DNA of 39,143 nt from Xanthobacteraceae bacterium (lineage in GTDB: Bacteria > Pseudomonadota > Alphaproteobacteria > Rhizobiales > Xanthobacteraceae): positions 1 to 39,143 of the forward strand of contig JASHPW010000024.1 in NCBI GenBank assembly GCA_030037895.1, given 5' to 3'. The translations under genes and the position numbers were made by a program. Below are positions 1 through 8,543 of this stretch, piece by piece. Position 1 is the first letter of the stretch, and each line of letters begins with the position of its first letter. Below the pieces are notes generated by a model. It searched no databases, had not been told where the DNA came from, and worked only from the letters and a program-made list of their open reading frames with translations.

Positions 1-1691
1 GTGCGGCGGACGGTGTAGGCGGGGTCGAGCTCAAGTCCTGCTGCAGCCGCCGAGCGTGCGGCTTCTTTTTGGCCGAGATGCGCCAGCGCGCAAGCCAGGA
101 GGAATTGCGATAATGGAAAATTTCTGTTCGCCTCGATCGATCTACGCAACCACATTGCCGCTGCTTCGTCATCGCCCAAACATAGCTTGGCAAAGCCCCC
201 CAACATCGCCCAGATATACAAATTGCTGTCGCGCGGCGAGAGCCTGATGCCCTCCTGGACATGCCACTCGGTTTCCTCGGCGCGGCCAATGACCATCTTG
301 GCACAGGCCAATACGCCGCCTTGAGCATGCGTCAAATTCCGGTCAAGCGCCAAGGCACGTTCGGCTTCGGCGATGGCCATCGATCCACGATTCGTGTGAA
401 TGCAGACAAGCCCCAACCAGGTATGCGCCCAAGGATGGTTGGGTGCGAGCGCTAGGGCTTTGTTCAGCGCCGCTTCCGCCGATACGAGGCGCGCTGCGCG
501 ATCATCAGCCAAGCCCCCGCCGACCAATTCTGCGTCGATTCTTGCCTGGCCCACCAGCGCGTCGACATTATTCGGATCGAGTTCCAGTGCCCGTTCAAAG
601 CAGGCGCGTCCCTTGGCGAAGTATTCGGGGTGCACACCCCGGTTCGCCCAAGCCATCCCCTGGAAATAGAGGTCCATCGAATCCGGGTTGGGTGCCTGCT
701 CCGCGCGGCGGGCTTCGAGCGCGATCAACTCCGCGTTTAAGGCGTTGGCCAATCGCGCGACGATTTCGTCCTGCATGTCGAATAAATCTGCGATGGGCTT
801 GTCGAAACGTTCCGCCCATAGATGGATGCCGGTCTCTGCACTGATAAGCTGCACGTTCACGCGGAGCCGGTTGTTACCCCGCTGAACGCTTCCTTCCAGC
901 ACGTAGCGAACCCGAAGGTCGCGTCCGATCTGCTTAACGTCGACATGCTTGCCCTTGTAGGTGAAGGCTGTGTTACGTGCGATGACAGCCGCGCCGGAAA
1001 TTCGAGACAAATCCGTCGTTAGACTCTCGGTCACGCCGTCGACGAAGTATTCCTGCTCGGGATCGCCACCCAAATTGGCGAAGGGCAAGACCACGATGGA
1101 CAGACGCGGTGCTGGAGATGGCGCTGCGGTTTGCGCCAATGACGCAGCCGGCTTCGCCTGGGCGGGGACGCCGACCTGCAAAGAATAGGCCCGGATCGGT
1201 TGGGCGATATTTTTGAGCTGTTGCTCGCCCATATCGCTGACCGCAAAATCGAGCCTGGCTTTCACTTGCCGATAGGCGTCCTCAGACAGGCAGATTGAGC
1301 CAGGCTTGGCGATCCCCTCGAGCCGCGCCGCGATGTTGACGCCATCGCCCATAAGATCGCCGTCACTCTCCTCGACCACGTCGCCGAGGTGAATGCCGAC
1401 GCGAAACTCAATGCGGCGCTCAGGAGGAAGGCCGACATTTCGTTCGATCATGCCGCTCTGCACCTCGATGGCGCACCGCACGGCATCCACCACGCTGCGG
1501 AATTCGACGAGGCTTCCGTCGCCGGTACGCTTCACGATGCGCCCATTATGCACCGCAATGGTAGGATCGATCAGGTCGCTGCGGAGCGTTCGCAGCCGCG
1601 CCAGCGTGCGGTCTTCGTCCGCGCCGGCAAGGCGGCTATACCCGACAATGTCGGCTGCCAGAATTGCTGCAAGTTTCCGCTGCTCCGACAC
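1..1691 (-). CDS. Class III adenylate/guanylate cyclase with TPR domain (partial)
   Basis: The protein should make a cyclic nucleotide, most likely cAMP, as a cytosolic signalling enzyme. The N-terminal ~170 residues are a class III cyclase domain: AADIVGYSRL carries the first metal aspartate (about D14), KRTGDGSL carries the second (about D58), and GDGVNIAARLE is the conserved late motif. A TolB-like segment follows (SIVVLPFANLGGDPEQEYF, then VLEGSVQ), and then TPR-like helices reach the window edge. The start is GTG at 1691, chosen because AGGGAGG lies 7 nt upstream. About 563 codons are visible without a stop; the 3' end lies outside the window. Cyclase-TolB-TPR fusions are abundant in Bradyrhizobium-type genomes. 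The input signal and exact nucleotide product cannot be read from the sequence. Confidence 0.9.
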   Translation of the reverse strand, partial: MSEQRKLAAILAADIVGYSRLAGADEDRTLARLRTLRSDLIDPTIAVHNGRIVKRTGDGSLVEFRSVVDAVRCAIEVQSGMIERNVGLPPERRIEFRVGIHLGDVVEESDGDLMGDGVNIAARLEGIAKPGSICLSEDAYRQVKARLDFAVSDMGEQQLKNIAQPIRAYSLQVGVPAQAKPAASLAQTAAPSPAPRLSIVVLPFANLGGDPEQEYFVDGVTESLTTDLSRISGAAVIARNTAFTYKGKHVDVKQIGRDLRVRYVLEGSVQRGNNRLRVNVQLISAETGIHLWAERFDKPIADLFDMQDEIVARLANALNAELIALEARRAEQAPNPDSMDLYFQGMAWANRGVHPEYFAKGRACFERALELDPNNVDALVGQARIDAELVGGGLADDRAARLVSAEAALNKALALAPNHPWAHTWLGLVCIHTNRGSMAIAEAERALALDRNLTHAQGGVLACAKMVIGRAEETEWHVQEGIRLSPRDSNLYIWAMLGGFAKLCLGDDEAAAMWLRRSIEANRNFPLSQFLLACALAHLGQKEAARSAAAAGLELDPAYTVRR

Positions 1692-1883
1692 GACAACCTC
1701 CCTGCAGCAAGTTCAAGAGTAGCACAACTGTGGGCGTAAGAATGATTGGCGGAAGCTATTGGAGGGTTTCCTCCATTGGCGATGTCGCTTCCTGGCACAA
1801 AGCGTCGGAATGCCATTTGGCCGACAAACCGTCGCTTCCGGGGAAGAACGGGCGCGGTTCGTCGGGGCGATCCGGCAACGCGA

Positions 1884-2291
1884 TCAATAGCGGATGACGG
1901 GCGGCAGCTTCTTGGCGCTTTCGATCCAGCGCCTGACCGTGTTCACCGACGGTAGAAGCTGCACCAGCTTGCGCCGGTCATTGGCTTCCTTCATTTTTTC
2001 GACGAGCTTCTGCGGATTGCGATATTTGAGCTCGTTGACCGTTTGGACGCCGACGGTGCGCAGGAGTTCCGAATATTCCCAGCCGACGCCTTTCACGCGC
2101 ATGCGATCGGCGGCGGTCACCCAATCGAGCACGCGCTTCTCGTCGGTTCCGGTCTTCTCGGCCACCTTGATGCGCTGCTTCGGCGTTTTCGCCGACCGCA
2201 GCAGGCTCACCGTCGTGCGGATCCCTTCCGACTTCAGGATCAAGGCGATATCGGCGCCGATGCCGCGAATATCGGTGATGGGATACTCCAT
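1884..2291 (-). CDS. DUF4332 domain protein (helix-hairpin-helix-like)
   Basis: This 135-residue soluble protein resembles the DUF4332 family. ITDIRGIGADIALILKSEGI near the N-terminus and MRVKGVGWEYSELLRTVGV in the middle are two helix-hairpin-helix-like GhG turns, the kind of fold used for non-specific DNA binding. The end is basic (RRWIESAKKLPPVIRY). No catalytic residues are visible and the cellular role is unknown. It lies on the same strand as the DUF2267-like gene upstream, 50 nt away, and may share its transcript. The ~190 nt between it and the cyclase holds no recognisable gene. Confidence 0.75.
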   Translation of the reverse strand: MEYPITDIRGIGADIALILKSEGIRTTVSLLRSAKTPKQRIKVAEKTGTDEKRVLDWVTAADRMRVKGVGWEYSELLRTVGVQTVNELKYRNPQKLVEKMKEANDRRKLVQLLPSVNTVRRWIESAKKLPPVIRY

Positions 2292-2341
2292 CGATTCCTC
2301 CCCTCAGCCGCGCAATATCGGCCCCTCAGGCAAGTCCGCAC

Positions 2342-2698
2342 TCAAACGAATTGCGCGAGGCCGGGGATGGCGGCGACAAACGCGCCGACCTCGTCCTCGC
2401 CGACTTTCTCGCGCGCATAGGCGATGAATTGCCGGGTGATGTCCTGCACCTGCCCCATGCTCAGCCCGGCGGCCATCATGCGCATGCCCGCGCCCATCAC
2501 CCCGCCCATGCCGCCGCCGTCTTCGCTTGCGGCTTTCCGCATCAGGGTCTCGGCGCCGGGAAGTTTGGCCAAGAGCGGTTGCACCTTGTCGGCCGGTCCC
2601 TCCTTGGCCAGGAAGTCGAGTATGATGCCGACCGCTTTTTCGGTGGTGGCTCGGTCGATATCGAGATTGGTAACGAGACGCCCGATCAGGTCGTCCAT
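2342..2698 (-). CDS. Small helical protein, DUF2267/DUF2780-like
   Basis: A 118-residue acidic helical protein. The N-terminus (MDDLIGRLVTNLDIDRATTE) and the C-terminal VGAFVAAIPGLAQFV resemble small DUF2267/DUF2780-type proteins, which have a Gly/Met-rich linker (GGGMGGVMGAGMRMMAAGL here) between helical halves. The ATG at 2698 is chosen because a G-rich Shine-Dalgarno (GGGGGG) sits just upstream; a longer reading to 2764 adds residues that look untranslated. The function is unknown. The family assignment is from general resemblance only. Confidence 0.65.
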   Translation of the reverse strand: MDDLIGRLVTNLDIDRATTEKAVGIILDFLAKEGPADKVQPLLAKLPGAETLMRKAASEDGGGMGGVMGAGMRMMAAGLSMGQVQDITRQFIAYAREKVGEDEVGAFVAAIPGLAQFV

Positions 2699-3226
2699 GA
2701 TGCCCCCCGGCAACATTGCTCGGCACGTTTTTGCCATAATGTACATTCGCATGCGGCGTGACAAGCGAATGTCGGCGGAATGGACGGTTTGACGCGCTCA
2801 TAAGTTTCGAACGTTGCAAACATGCAACGCTTTGCCCCCGACCGGCGCTATGACGACCCCGCTATAAATACCGAGGCAACGTTTTTCGGCCCCGATTGTC
2901 GAAGATGTCGGCGGCTGGAGAAGGCGAATTGTGGCCAATCCGGATCAGACGGGAAAATTTTGTCGGCAAGAGTGACAATGAGGAATATCTCGCGTTCGCT
3001 CTCGCCAACGTCCCGGCCTTGCCGCCGGCGTGACCGGGGCACGGCCTCGCCCTTGACGACCTCGCGGCAGGTTGCTCGAAATATGGCGCGCGCCGTAGTT
3101 GCCGGCGTCGCGACTGCAGTTGTCGCCGAGTTGACCAAAGCGACCGGCAGCAGGAGCGCAGGCTCGATCGGCAAGGCCGTCCTGCGTGGCAGCACGCATG
3201 ACGGCGTCATGAGGCACGGTGACATC
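2699..3226. other. Gene-poor stretch with possible small ORF
   Basis: This 528-nt stretch lies between two divergent genes and should contain the promoters of both. No regulatory motif stands out. The M20 peptidase reading frame stays open upstream to 2822, but that extension is Arg/Ser/Cys-rich and unlike the family, so it is probably not translated. A 42-codon ORF in another frame runs from ATG 2905 to TGA 3033. Its product contains SDNEEYLAFALANVPALPPA, which looks more protein-like than chance frames. It has no clear ribosome site and could be a remnant of a decayed gene. Confidence 0.4.
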
Positions 3227-4642
3227 ATGGTGGCGTCCGAAATTCTGCCCGCGGTTCTCGCGCGTATCGACCGTGATCTCGACGCGAGCCTCGATCGCTT
3301 GTTCGCATTGTTGCGCATCCAGTCAGTGTCGACCGATCCGGCCTATGCCGCGCAATGCCGCGCCGCGGCCGAGCACGTCGCGGCCGACCTGCGCGGCCTC
3401 GGATTCGAGGCCGGCGTGCGTCCGACTGCCGGCAATCCGGTCGTCATCGGCAAGAGCGGCAACGGTCGGATCGGCGGCCAAGCCGGCGGACAGGCCCCGC
3501 GCGTGCTGTTCTACGGCCACTATGACGTGCAGCCCGTCGATCCGCTCGATCTGTGGACGACCCCGCCGTTCGAGCCGCGCCTCGAGACGCTCGACGGCGG
3601 ACGGAAAATCATCGCTGCGCGCGGCGCCAGCGACGACAAGGGCCAAGCCATGACCTTCGTCGAGGCGTGCCGCGCGTTCAAGGCCGTGACCGGCAGCCTG
3701 CCGCTCGACATTACCATGATGATCGAAGGCGAGGAGGAATGCGGCTCGAAGCACCTGTTCGCCTTCGTGCGCGACAATGCCGACGAGTTGCGGCGCGACC
3801 TTGCGCTCGCCTGCGACACCGGCATGTGGGACGCGCAGACGCCGTCAATCACGACCTCGCTGCGCGGGCTTCTTTACGAGGAGGTCAGGCTCACCTGCGC
3901 CGACCGCGATCTGCATTCAGGGGTGTTCGGCAGCGCCGCGCGCAATCCGATTCATGTGCTTGCGGATATTCTCTCCGCGCTGCACAAGCCGGACGGCTCG
4001 GTTGCCATTCCCGGCTTCTACGACGGCGTGAAAGAGCTGCCGCCGGGAATCAAGGCCGATCTCGCCGCGCTTGATCTCACCCCGGAAAAATTCCTCGGTC
4101 CCATCGGGCTGAAAATCCCGGCCGGCGAGAAGGACCGCATGCTCATCGAGCAGATCTCGACGCGGCCGACCGCCGAGATCAACGGCATCGTCGGCGGCTA
4201 TACCGGGGAAGGCGCCAAGACCGTCATTCCCGGCAAGGCCATGGCCAAGGTGTCGTTCCGCCTGGTCGGCGCGCAGGACCCGAATAAAATCCGCGCCGCG
4301 TTCCGCAACTTTGTCCGCGCCCGGCTTCCTGCCGATTGCGCCGTGGAGTTCGGCAATTTCGGCAGCGCGCCGGCATTCGACGTGGCCTTCGACAACCCGG
4401 CGCTCGGCAAGGCGCGCGCCGCGCTCACCGCGGAATGGGGCAAGAAGGCGGTGACGGTCGGCGCCGGCGGCTCGATTCCGATCGTCGGCGATTTCAAGAC
4501 CGTGCTCGGCATGGATACGCTGATGGTCGGCTTCGCGCTCGACGACGACCGCGTGCATTCACCCAACGAGAAGTTCGATCTCAAGTGCTTCCACAAGGGT
4601 ATCCGCAGTTGGGCGCGGATTCTGGCGGCGCTGGCGGGATAA
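3227..4642 (+). CDS. M20 family metallopeptidase (dipeptidase-like)
   Basis: A 471-residue cytosolic zinc hydrolase of the M20 family (carnosinase/CPG2-like dipeptidases), which cleaves small peptides or N-acyl amino acids. The di-zinc ligand motifs are in order: YGHYDVQPVD (H near 98), GASDDKGQ (D near 136), EGEEECGS (near 167-171), ACDTGMWD (near 200) and HSPNE close to the C-terminus. A dimerisation domain sits between them (HSGVFGSAARNPIHVL). ATG 3227 is preferred because the length then matches the family; ATG 3209 is in frame and possible. A downstream convergent gene starts 5 nt after the stop. The substrate cannot be told. Confidence 0.9.
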   Translation: MVASEILPAVLARIDRDLDASLDRLFALLRIQSVSTDPAYAAQCRAAAEHVAADLRGLGFEAGVRPTAGNPVVIGKSGNGRIGGQAGGQAPRVLFYGHYDVQPVDPLDLWTTPPFEPRLETLDGGRKIIAARGASDDKGQAMTFVEACRAFKAVTGSLPLDITMMIEGEEECGSKHLFAFVRDNADELRRDLALACDTGMWDAQTPSITTSLRGLLYEEVRLTCADRDLHSGVFGSAARNPIHVLADILSALHKPDGSVAIPGFYDGVKELPPGIKADLAALDLTPEKFLGPIGLKIPAGEKDRMLIEQISTRPTAEINGIVGGYTGEGAKTVIPGKAMAKVSFRLVGAQDPNKIRAAFRNFVRARLPADCAVEFGNFGSAPAFDVAFDNPALGKARAALTAEWGKKAVTVGAGGSIPIVGDFKTVLGMDTLMVGFALDDDRVHSPNEKFDLKCFHKGIRSWARILAALAG

Positions 4643-4647
4643 CGGCG

Positions 4648-5447
4648 CTATCCGCCATGTGCGGTCCGCCAACGGCCGGTCGCGGCCGCCGCGGAAAGAT
4701 GCGTCAGGAATTGCGCCGGCAGATCGCACGGCAATAATGCCGGCGCGTCGCAATGATCGCTCATCGTGGTCATCGCTTGCGTCCGGATGTCGATCGTCTG
4801 GCCGCACAGGGCGTGGAAGCGAGCGACGATGGCGGCGAGCGCTTCGATGTCGGCGTCGATCAGGACCGATGCCGCAGCGGTGACGCAGCGCTCGCCGGGG
4901 CCGCATAACTGCCAGTGCTGCGCTAGGCCGGCGATCTTGGGCCGGCAGCGGCGAGATCGTGGCGGCCGTCGCAGAACGCTCCCGGTGTTTTGCCGACGCG
5001 GGCGACGACGCCGAAATCGGCCAGGGCGGCGCCGATCAGCAGGCCAAGCTCGTCGTAGATGCGATCCATCGAAATTTCGCCGAGGGGATATCTCGCTATC
5101 ATTGCGATCTGCACGGTGCCCGGACCGATCGGAAAAACGCCGCCGCCGGAGCGGCGCACCAGCACCGGCCAGCCAAGTTCCGCGAGCCGCGCCGTTGCTG
5201 CGGCGAAGTCCGGCCAGCGCGTCTGGCTGCGAGTCACGATCAATGCGGGTTGCGAGCGCCAAATGAGGATCGTCTGCTGGCGAGCACCGGCGGCGATCTG
5301 GTCGGCAAGCGCGTGTTGGCGCCGCAAGCCGATCCCCGCCGACTCGGGGTCGCCAGCGACGATGATTTGCCAGCCGGTGGCGCGTGCGCCCGACGGAAGC
5401 CGATATCGGCCGGCCGCGCCCCCACCGAAGGCCGGCCGTTCAGGCAC
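4648..5447 (-). pseudogene. Lipoate-protein ligase A-like gene with a frameshift
   Basis: The enzyme would attach lipoate (or octanoate) to a lipoyl domain through an acyl-AMP. The 5' part reads as a LplA/biotin-ligase fold: LVRRSGGGVFPIGPGTVQ is the substrate-pocket motif and GAFCDGRHDLAAAG precedes the catalytic lysine. That frame then hits TAG at 4924. The expected continuation, PKIAGLAQHWQLCG with the lysine that binds the acyl-adenylate, is in the next frame and runs on to TAG at 4648. A one-base loss within the GGCC/GCC-rich run near 4935-4945 explains this. It is either a real pseudogene or an assembly error. The GTG at 5447 overlaps the lipoyl-domain gene by 8 nt; a TTG at 5462 is an alternative. 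The last gene of the dehydrogenase operon. Confidence 0.8.
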
Positions 5448-5682
5448 CGTCGATCCGGCCAATCAGCGTTCCGGGCTTCACCACGCCGTCCTTGGGAACG
5501 AGGATATGCAACCGCCCGGCCGCGGGAGCCGTGATGTCGAACACGGTCTTTTCGACCATCAATTCGGCGATCTTGGCTCCGGCTTCGACGCTGCTGCCGT
5601 CACGATAGAACCAGTTGCCCACGACCCCCTCGGGTATTTTGCTGGTATCCCAAAGCCCTTCGGGCACGGCGACGTCCGACAA
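5440..5682 (-). CDS. Free-standing lipoyl-domain protein
   Basis: An 80-residue single lipoyl (biotinyl/lipoyl) domain. The modified lysine is K45 in ELMVEKTVFDITAP, at the tip of the usual beta hairpin, and the conserved glycines (RDGSSVEAG, KDGVVKPGTLIG) frame it. There is no peripheral-subunit-binding domain and no acyltransferase domain, so this is not a full E2. The start is TTG at 5682, supported by AGAAGGGG 7-8 nt upstream, inside the end of the E1 beta gene. It lies in the order E1 alpha, E1 beta, lipoyl domain, lipoate ligase, so it is probably the swinging-arm acceptor of the E1 reaction. Confidence 0.85.
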   Translation of the reverse strand: MSDVAVPEGLWDTSKIPEGVVGNWFYRDGSSVEAGAKIAELMVEKTVFDITAPAAGRLHILVPKDGVVKPGTLIGRIDGA

Positions 5683-5683
5683 G

Positions 5684-6706
5684 TCAGTGCCCCTTCTTCA
5701 CGCTGTCACGGACCGCCTCGGCGACCTTGCCGGCGTTGGGCAGCGCGAACTGCTCCATCGGCCGTGAATAAGGAATGGGAATATCGGGATAGGCAAGCCG
5801 GCGCGGTTTTGCTTTGAGCACCGTTGGATCACGCTCGACCACCGAGGCGATGATCTCCGCGGTCACGCCGAAGCTCGAATAGTCCTCGTCGACGACGATG
5901 AGCCGTCCGGTCTTGGCGACCGACTTGAATACCGCTGCGCGGTCGAGCGGCACCAATGTGCGCAGGTCGATGACCTCGACATCGATCCCCTCCTTCGCCA
6001 GTTGCTCCGCGGCATCGAGCGCGTGATGCACCATCATGCTCAGAGCGACGACGGTGGCGTCCTTGCCGGGCCGCACCACCTTGGCCTCGCCGAACGGGAT
6101 CTCATAAGCCTCGTCCGGCACCTCGGTCGCCGCCCGTTCCGGCGAGGCCATCCACGCCAGGCCCTGCAGGCCCTTGTGGAACATGTACAACACCGGGCCG
6201 TCGTCGCGGATAGCGGAAATCATCAGCCCCTTGGCGTCATAGGCGTTCGCGGGCACGGCGACCTTGAGGCCGGGCATATGGGCGAAGGTCGCGTGCAGCG
6301 TCTGCGAATGCTGGCCTGCATCGCTGTAGCCGCCGCCGGTCGCGGTCATGATCACCATCGGCACTTTGCAATTGCCGCCGGAGAAGTAAATGTTCTTGGC
6401 CGCCAGATTGTAGATGGCGTCCATGCAGACGCCGAAGAAATCGACGAACATCAGCTCGACGATCGGCCGCATGCCGGCCATCGCCGCGCCGACGCCGGCG
6501 CCGATGAAGGCGGTCTCGGAGATCGGCGTATCGCGGATGCGCTGATCGCCGAACTCGGCGAGCAAGCCCGTGGTGGCGCCGAAAATGCCGCCATAGGTGG
6601 CGATGTCTTCGCCCATGACAAAGACCGAAGGATCGTTGCGCATTTCATTGGCAATGCCTTCGGCGATGGCGTGCGACATCGTGAGGATGCGGTTGCTGCT
6701 TGGCAT
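5684..6706 (-). CDS. 2-oxoacid dehydrogenase E1 beta subunit
   Basis: This 340-residue protein is the beta subunit of a thiamine-diphosphate-dependent 2-oxoacid dehydrogenase E1 (pyruvate, acetoin or branched-chain type). The N-terminus has the pyrimidine-binding domain (VFVMGEDIATYGGIFGATTG, DTPISETAFIGAGVGAAMAG with the catalytic-region glutamate), and the C-terminal transketolase domain follows (VVALSMMVHHALDAAEQL, EVIDLRTLVPLDRAAV, LIVVDEDYSSFGVTAEI). GGGAG lies ~8 nt before ATG 6706. The alpha gene is 51 nt upstream and the lipoyl gene begins 1 nt downstream, so they form one transcription unit. The substrate is not determined by the sequence as I can read it. Confidence 0.93.
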   Translation of the reverse strand: MPSSNRILTMSHAIAEGIANEMRNDPSVFVMGEDIATYGGIFGATTGLLAEFGDQRIRDTPISETAFIGAGVGAAMAGMRPIVELMFVDFFGVCMDAIYNLAAKNIYFSGGNCKVPMVIMTATGGGYSDAGQHSQTLHATFAHMPGLKVAVPANAYDAKGLMISAIRDDGPVLYMFHKGLQGLAWMASPERAATEVPDEAYEIPFGEAKVVRPGKDATVVALSMMVHHALDAAEQLAKEGIDVEVIDLRTLVPLDRAAVFKSVAKTGRLIVVDEDYSSFGVTAEIIASVVERDPTVLKAKPRRLAYPDIPIPYSRPMEQFALPNAGKVAEAVRDSVKKGH

Positions 6707-6757
6707 GGCGTTGTCTCCCGAATGCGATTTTGTTGATCGTTGGATTGTGCAGAGGCT

Positions 6758-7744
6758 TCAGGCAAAGACGTGCTCGAGCGCTTCGGCGGGAGCCGGGTAG
6801 GCGCTTTTGCGGGCGAAGGCGAAGGCTTCGTCCACCTCCTTGCGCGCCGCAGCGAGCGCGGCGTCGGCTTCCGCGACCGTCACTCCGCGGTTGGCGGTCA
6901 TCTCCTTGCGCAGCCGCTCGATCGGATCTTTCGCCTTCAGCGCGGCGACCTCGCCGGCCGGGCGATAGACTTCGGGATCGCCCTGGAAATGCCCGTAATA
7001 GCGATAGGTCTCGATCTCCATGAGAGTCGGGCCGCCGCCCGAGCGGGCGCGTTCGATGGCTTCGCCCGCGGCGGCAAAGATCGCCAGCGTGTCGTTGTCG
7101 GCGATATGCACGCCGGGAATGCCGTAAGCCACGGCGCGCACGCTGTTGTCGGCGACCGCCGTCGATTTCGACTTCGGCACCGAGATGGCCCAGGAATTGT
7201 CCTCGATGACGAACAGCACCGGCAGATTCCACCGCGCCGCGAGATTGAGCGCCTCGTGGAAGGCGCCCTGGTTGGCGGCGCCTTCCCCGACATAGGCGAC
7301 CGCGACCGCCTTGGTGCCGCGCATCTTCGCCGCCAATGCCGCGCCCACGGCCGGCCCGGTGCCTTCCGCGACGATGCCGCTGCAGGCGAAATTCACTTTC
7401 GGATCGAGCAGATGCATATGACCGCCGCGGCCGCCGGCCAGGCCGGTCTTCTTGCCGAAAATCTCCGCCGTCATCCTGTTGAGATCGACGCCTTTGGCGA
7501 TTGCCTGATGATGCGGTCGATGGGTTGCGGTCACCGTGTCCTCGGAGCGCAGATGCACGCAGATGCCCGCCGCGCACGGCTCCTGTCCGGCGGAAAGATG
7601 CATTTCACCCGGTACCGGGCCGGCACCGATGTCGAATTTCGGCGATTTGCCCTCCATATAAGCCGCGGCCATGCTGTCCTCGTAATAACGTGCCTTGGCC
7701 ATGGCGGCATACATCCACAGCAATTGTTCTTTCGTCGGCTTCAT
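6758..7744 (-). CDS. 2-oxoacid dehydrogenase E1 alpha subunit
   Basis: The 328-residue alpha subunit decarboxylates a 2-oxoacid or acetoin on thiamine diphosphate and passes the acyl group to a lipoyl arm. Diagnostic motifs are GEMHLSAGQEPCAAG, TATHRPHHQAIAKG, GRGGHMHLLD and the cofactor motif VGEGAANQGAFHEALNLAA. In that motif the usual GDG aspartate is glutamate. The C-terminal ETYRYYGHFQGDPEVYR is the E1 alpha loop. Length fits the short acetoin-dehydrogenase/PDH-like group. GGAGGAG sits ~6 nt before ATG 7744. It is the first gene of the operon; the ~180 nt upstream should hold the promoter, but I see no clear box. Confidence 0.93.
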   Translation of the reverse strand: MKPTKEQLLWMYAAMAKARYYEDSMAAAYMEGKSPKFDIGAGPVPGEMHLSAGQEPCAAGICVHLRSEDTVTATHRPHHQAIAKGVDLNRMTAEIFGKKTGLAGGRGGHMHLLDPKVNFACSGIVAEGTGPAVGAALAAKMRGTKAVAVAYVGEGAANQGAFHEALNLAARWNLPVLFVIEDNSWAISVPKSKSTAVADNSVRAVAYGIPGVHIADNDTLAIFAAAGEAIERARSGGGPTLMEIETYRYYGHFQGDPEVYRPAGEVAALKAKDPIERLRKEMTANRGVTVAEADAALAAARKEVDEAFAFARKSAYPAPAEALEHVFA

Positions 7745-7926
7745 GAGACTCCTCCGCTCCCAATTTGCCCGGCATCGCCGGCTGGCGTTCTCCCGGCTTG
7801 GATATGCAATATCTGCGTCGCGTTATCACTATGGGAACGGTGTCCTCCGCGACGCCTTGATCCTGATCAAGACGCACGCCGGCGCAGCCGCATCGCTGCG
7901 CCGCAATGTCCCGGTTGTTGCCGACG

Positions 7927-8451
7927 TCAATCGGTCGCCGCGGCGATCAGGCGCGGACTGACGAACCGGTCCAGCCGGCCGGCGTTCGGATGCAGCCGCG
8001 ACCAGTCGTCGAGGGGAAAATCGATGACGACGAGGCCGGACGTCGGCAGTTTTTCGGTGATACGCTCGCGCGCCTCCACGTCGCCGGAGGCGATCAAACG
8101 CACCGCGAGGTCGTGCAGGCCCGGATTGTGGCCGATGACCAGGAGCGCGTGCGCGTCGCGCGTCTCGCGGATGATGCCGAGGAGCTTCTCGACGCCGGCG
8201 TTGTAGATGCGTTCATCTTTGACGAGCCGCGGCACCTTGGCAAAGGCCGCGGCGACAAGCGTCCAGGTCTGTTCCGCGCGCGTCACCGGCGAGACCAGAG
8301 CGAGGTCCGGAACGAGGCCGTGGCGCGCCATGTAGGCGCCGACGACGGGCGCGTCGTCGCGACCGCGCTTGGTGAGCTTACGGTCGCGGTCGCGCGCGCC
8401 GGGCTCGGGGCGCTCGGTCTTGGCATGACGCAACAGCAGCAGACGACGCAT
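7927..8451 (-). CDS. SixA-like histidine phosphatase
   Basis: A 174-residue histidine phosphatase of the short SixA branch. LLLLRHAKTE holds the RHG-type catalytic histidine (here RHA), SPVTRAEQTW the second arginine and LLVIGHNPGLHDLA the second histidine. Known SixA removes phosphate from histidine phosphotransfer domains, but most relatives are uncharacterised. ATG 8451 is preferred because MRRLLLLRHAK is the normal family start; AAAGG is upstream. An in-frame extension to 8595 would overlap the divergent oxidoreductase gene and is not family-like. Confidence 0.85.
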   Translation of the reverse strand: MRRLLLLRHAKTERPEPGARDRDRKLTKRGRDDAPVVGAYMARHGLVPDLALVSPVTRAEQTWTLVAAAFAKVPRLVKDERIYNAGVEKLLGIIRETRDAHALLVIGHNPGLHDLAVRLIASGDVEARERITEKLPTSGLVVIDFPLDDWSRLHPNAGRLDRFVSPRLIAAATD

Positions 8452-8543
8452 GCGGCGGCCTTTGGCGGCGAGGTCGCTTTCTCGGCCCCGGGAGTCTAGC
8501 ATAGGCGGCCGCCTGCCGGCACTGGCGCGGAACAATAACGGCG

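Noticed and set aside
2822-3226. N-terminal extension of the M20 peptidase to 2822
   Set aside because: The 135 extra residues are Arg/Ser/Cys-rich and unlike the family; starting at 3227 gives normal length.
6740-8206. A 488-codon plus-strand frame across E1 alpha and the SixA-like gene
   Set aside because: It crosses two well-supported minus-strand genes and has no recognisable domain.
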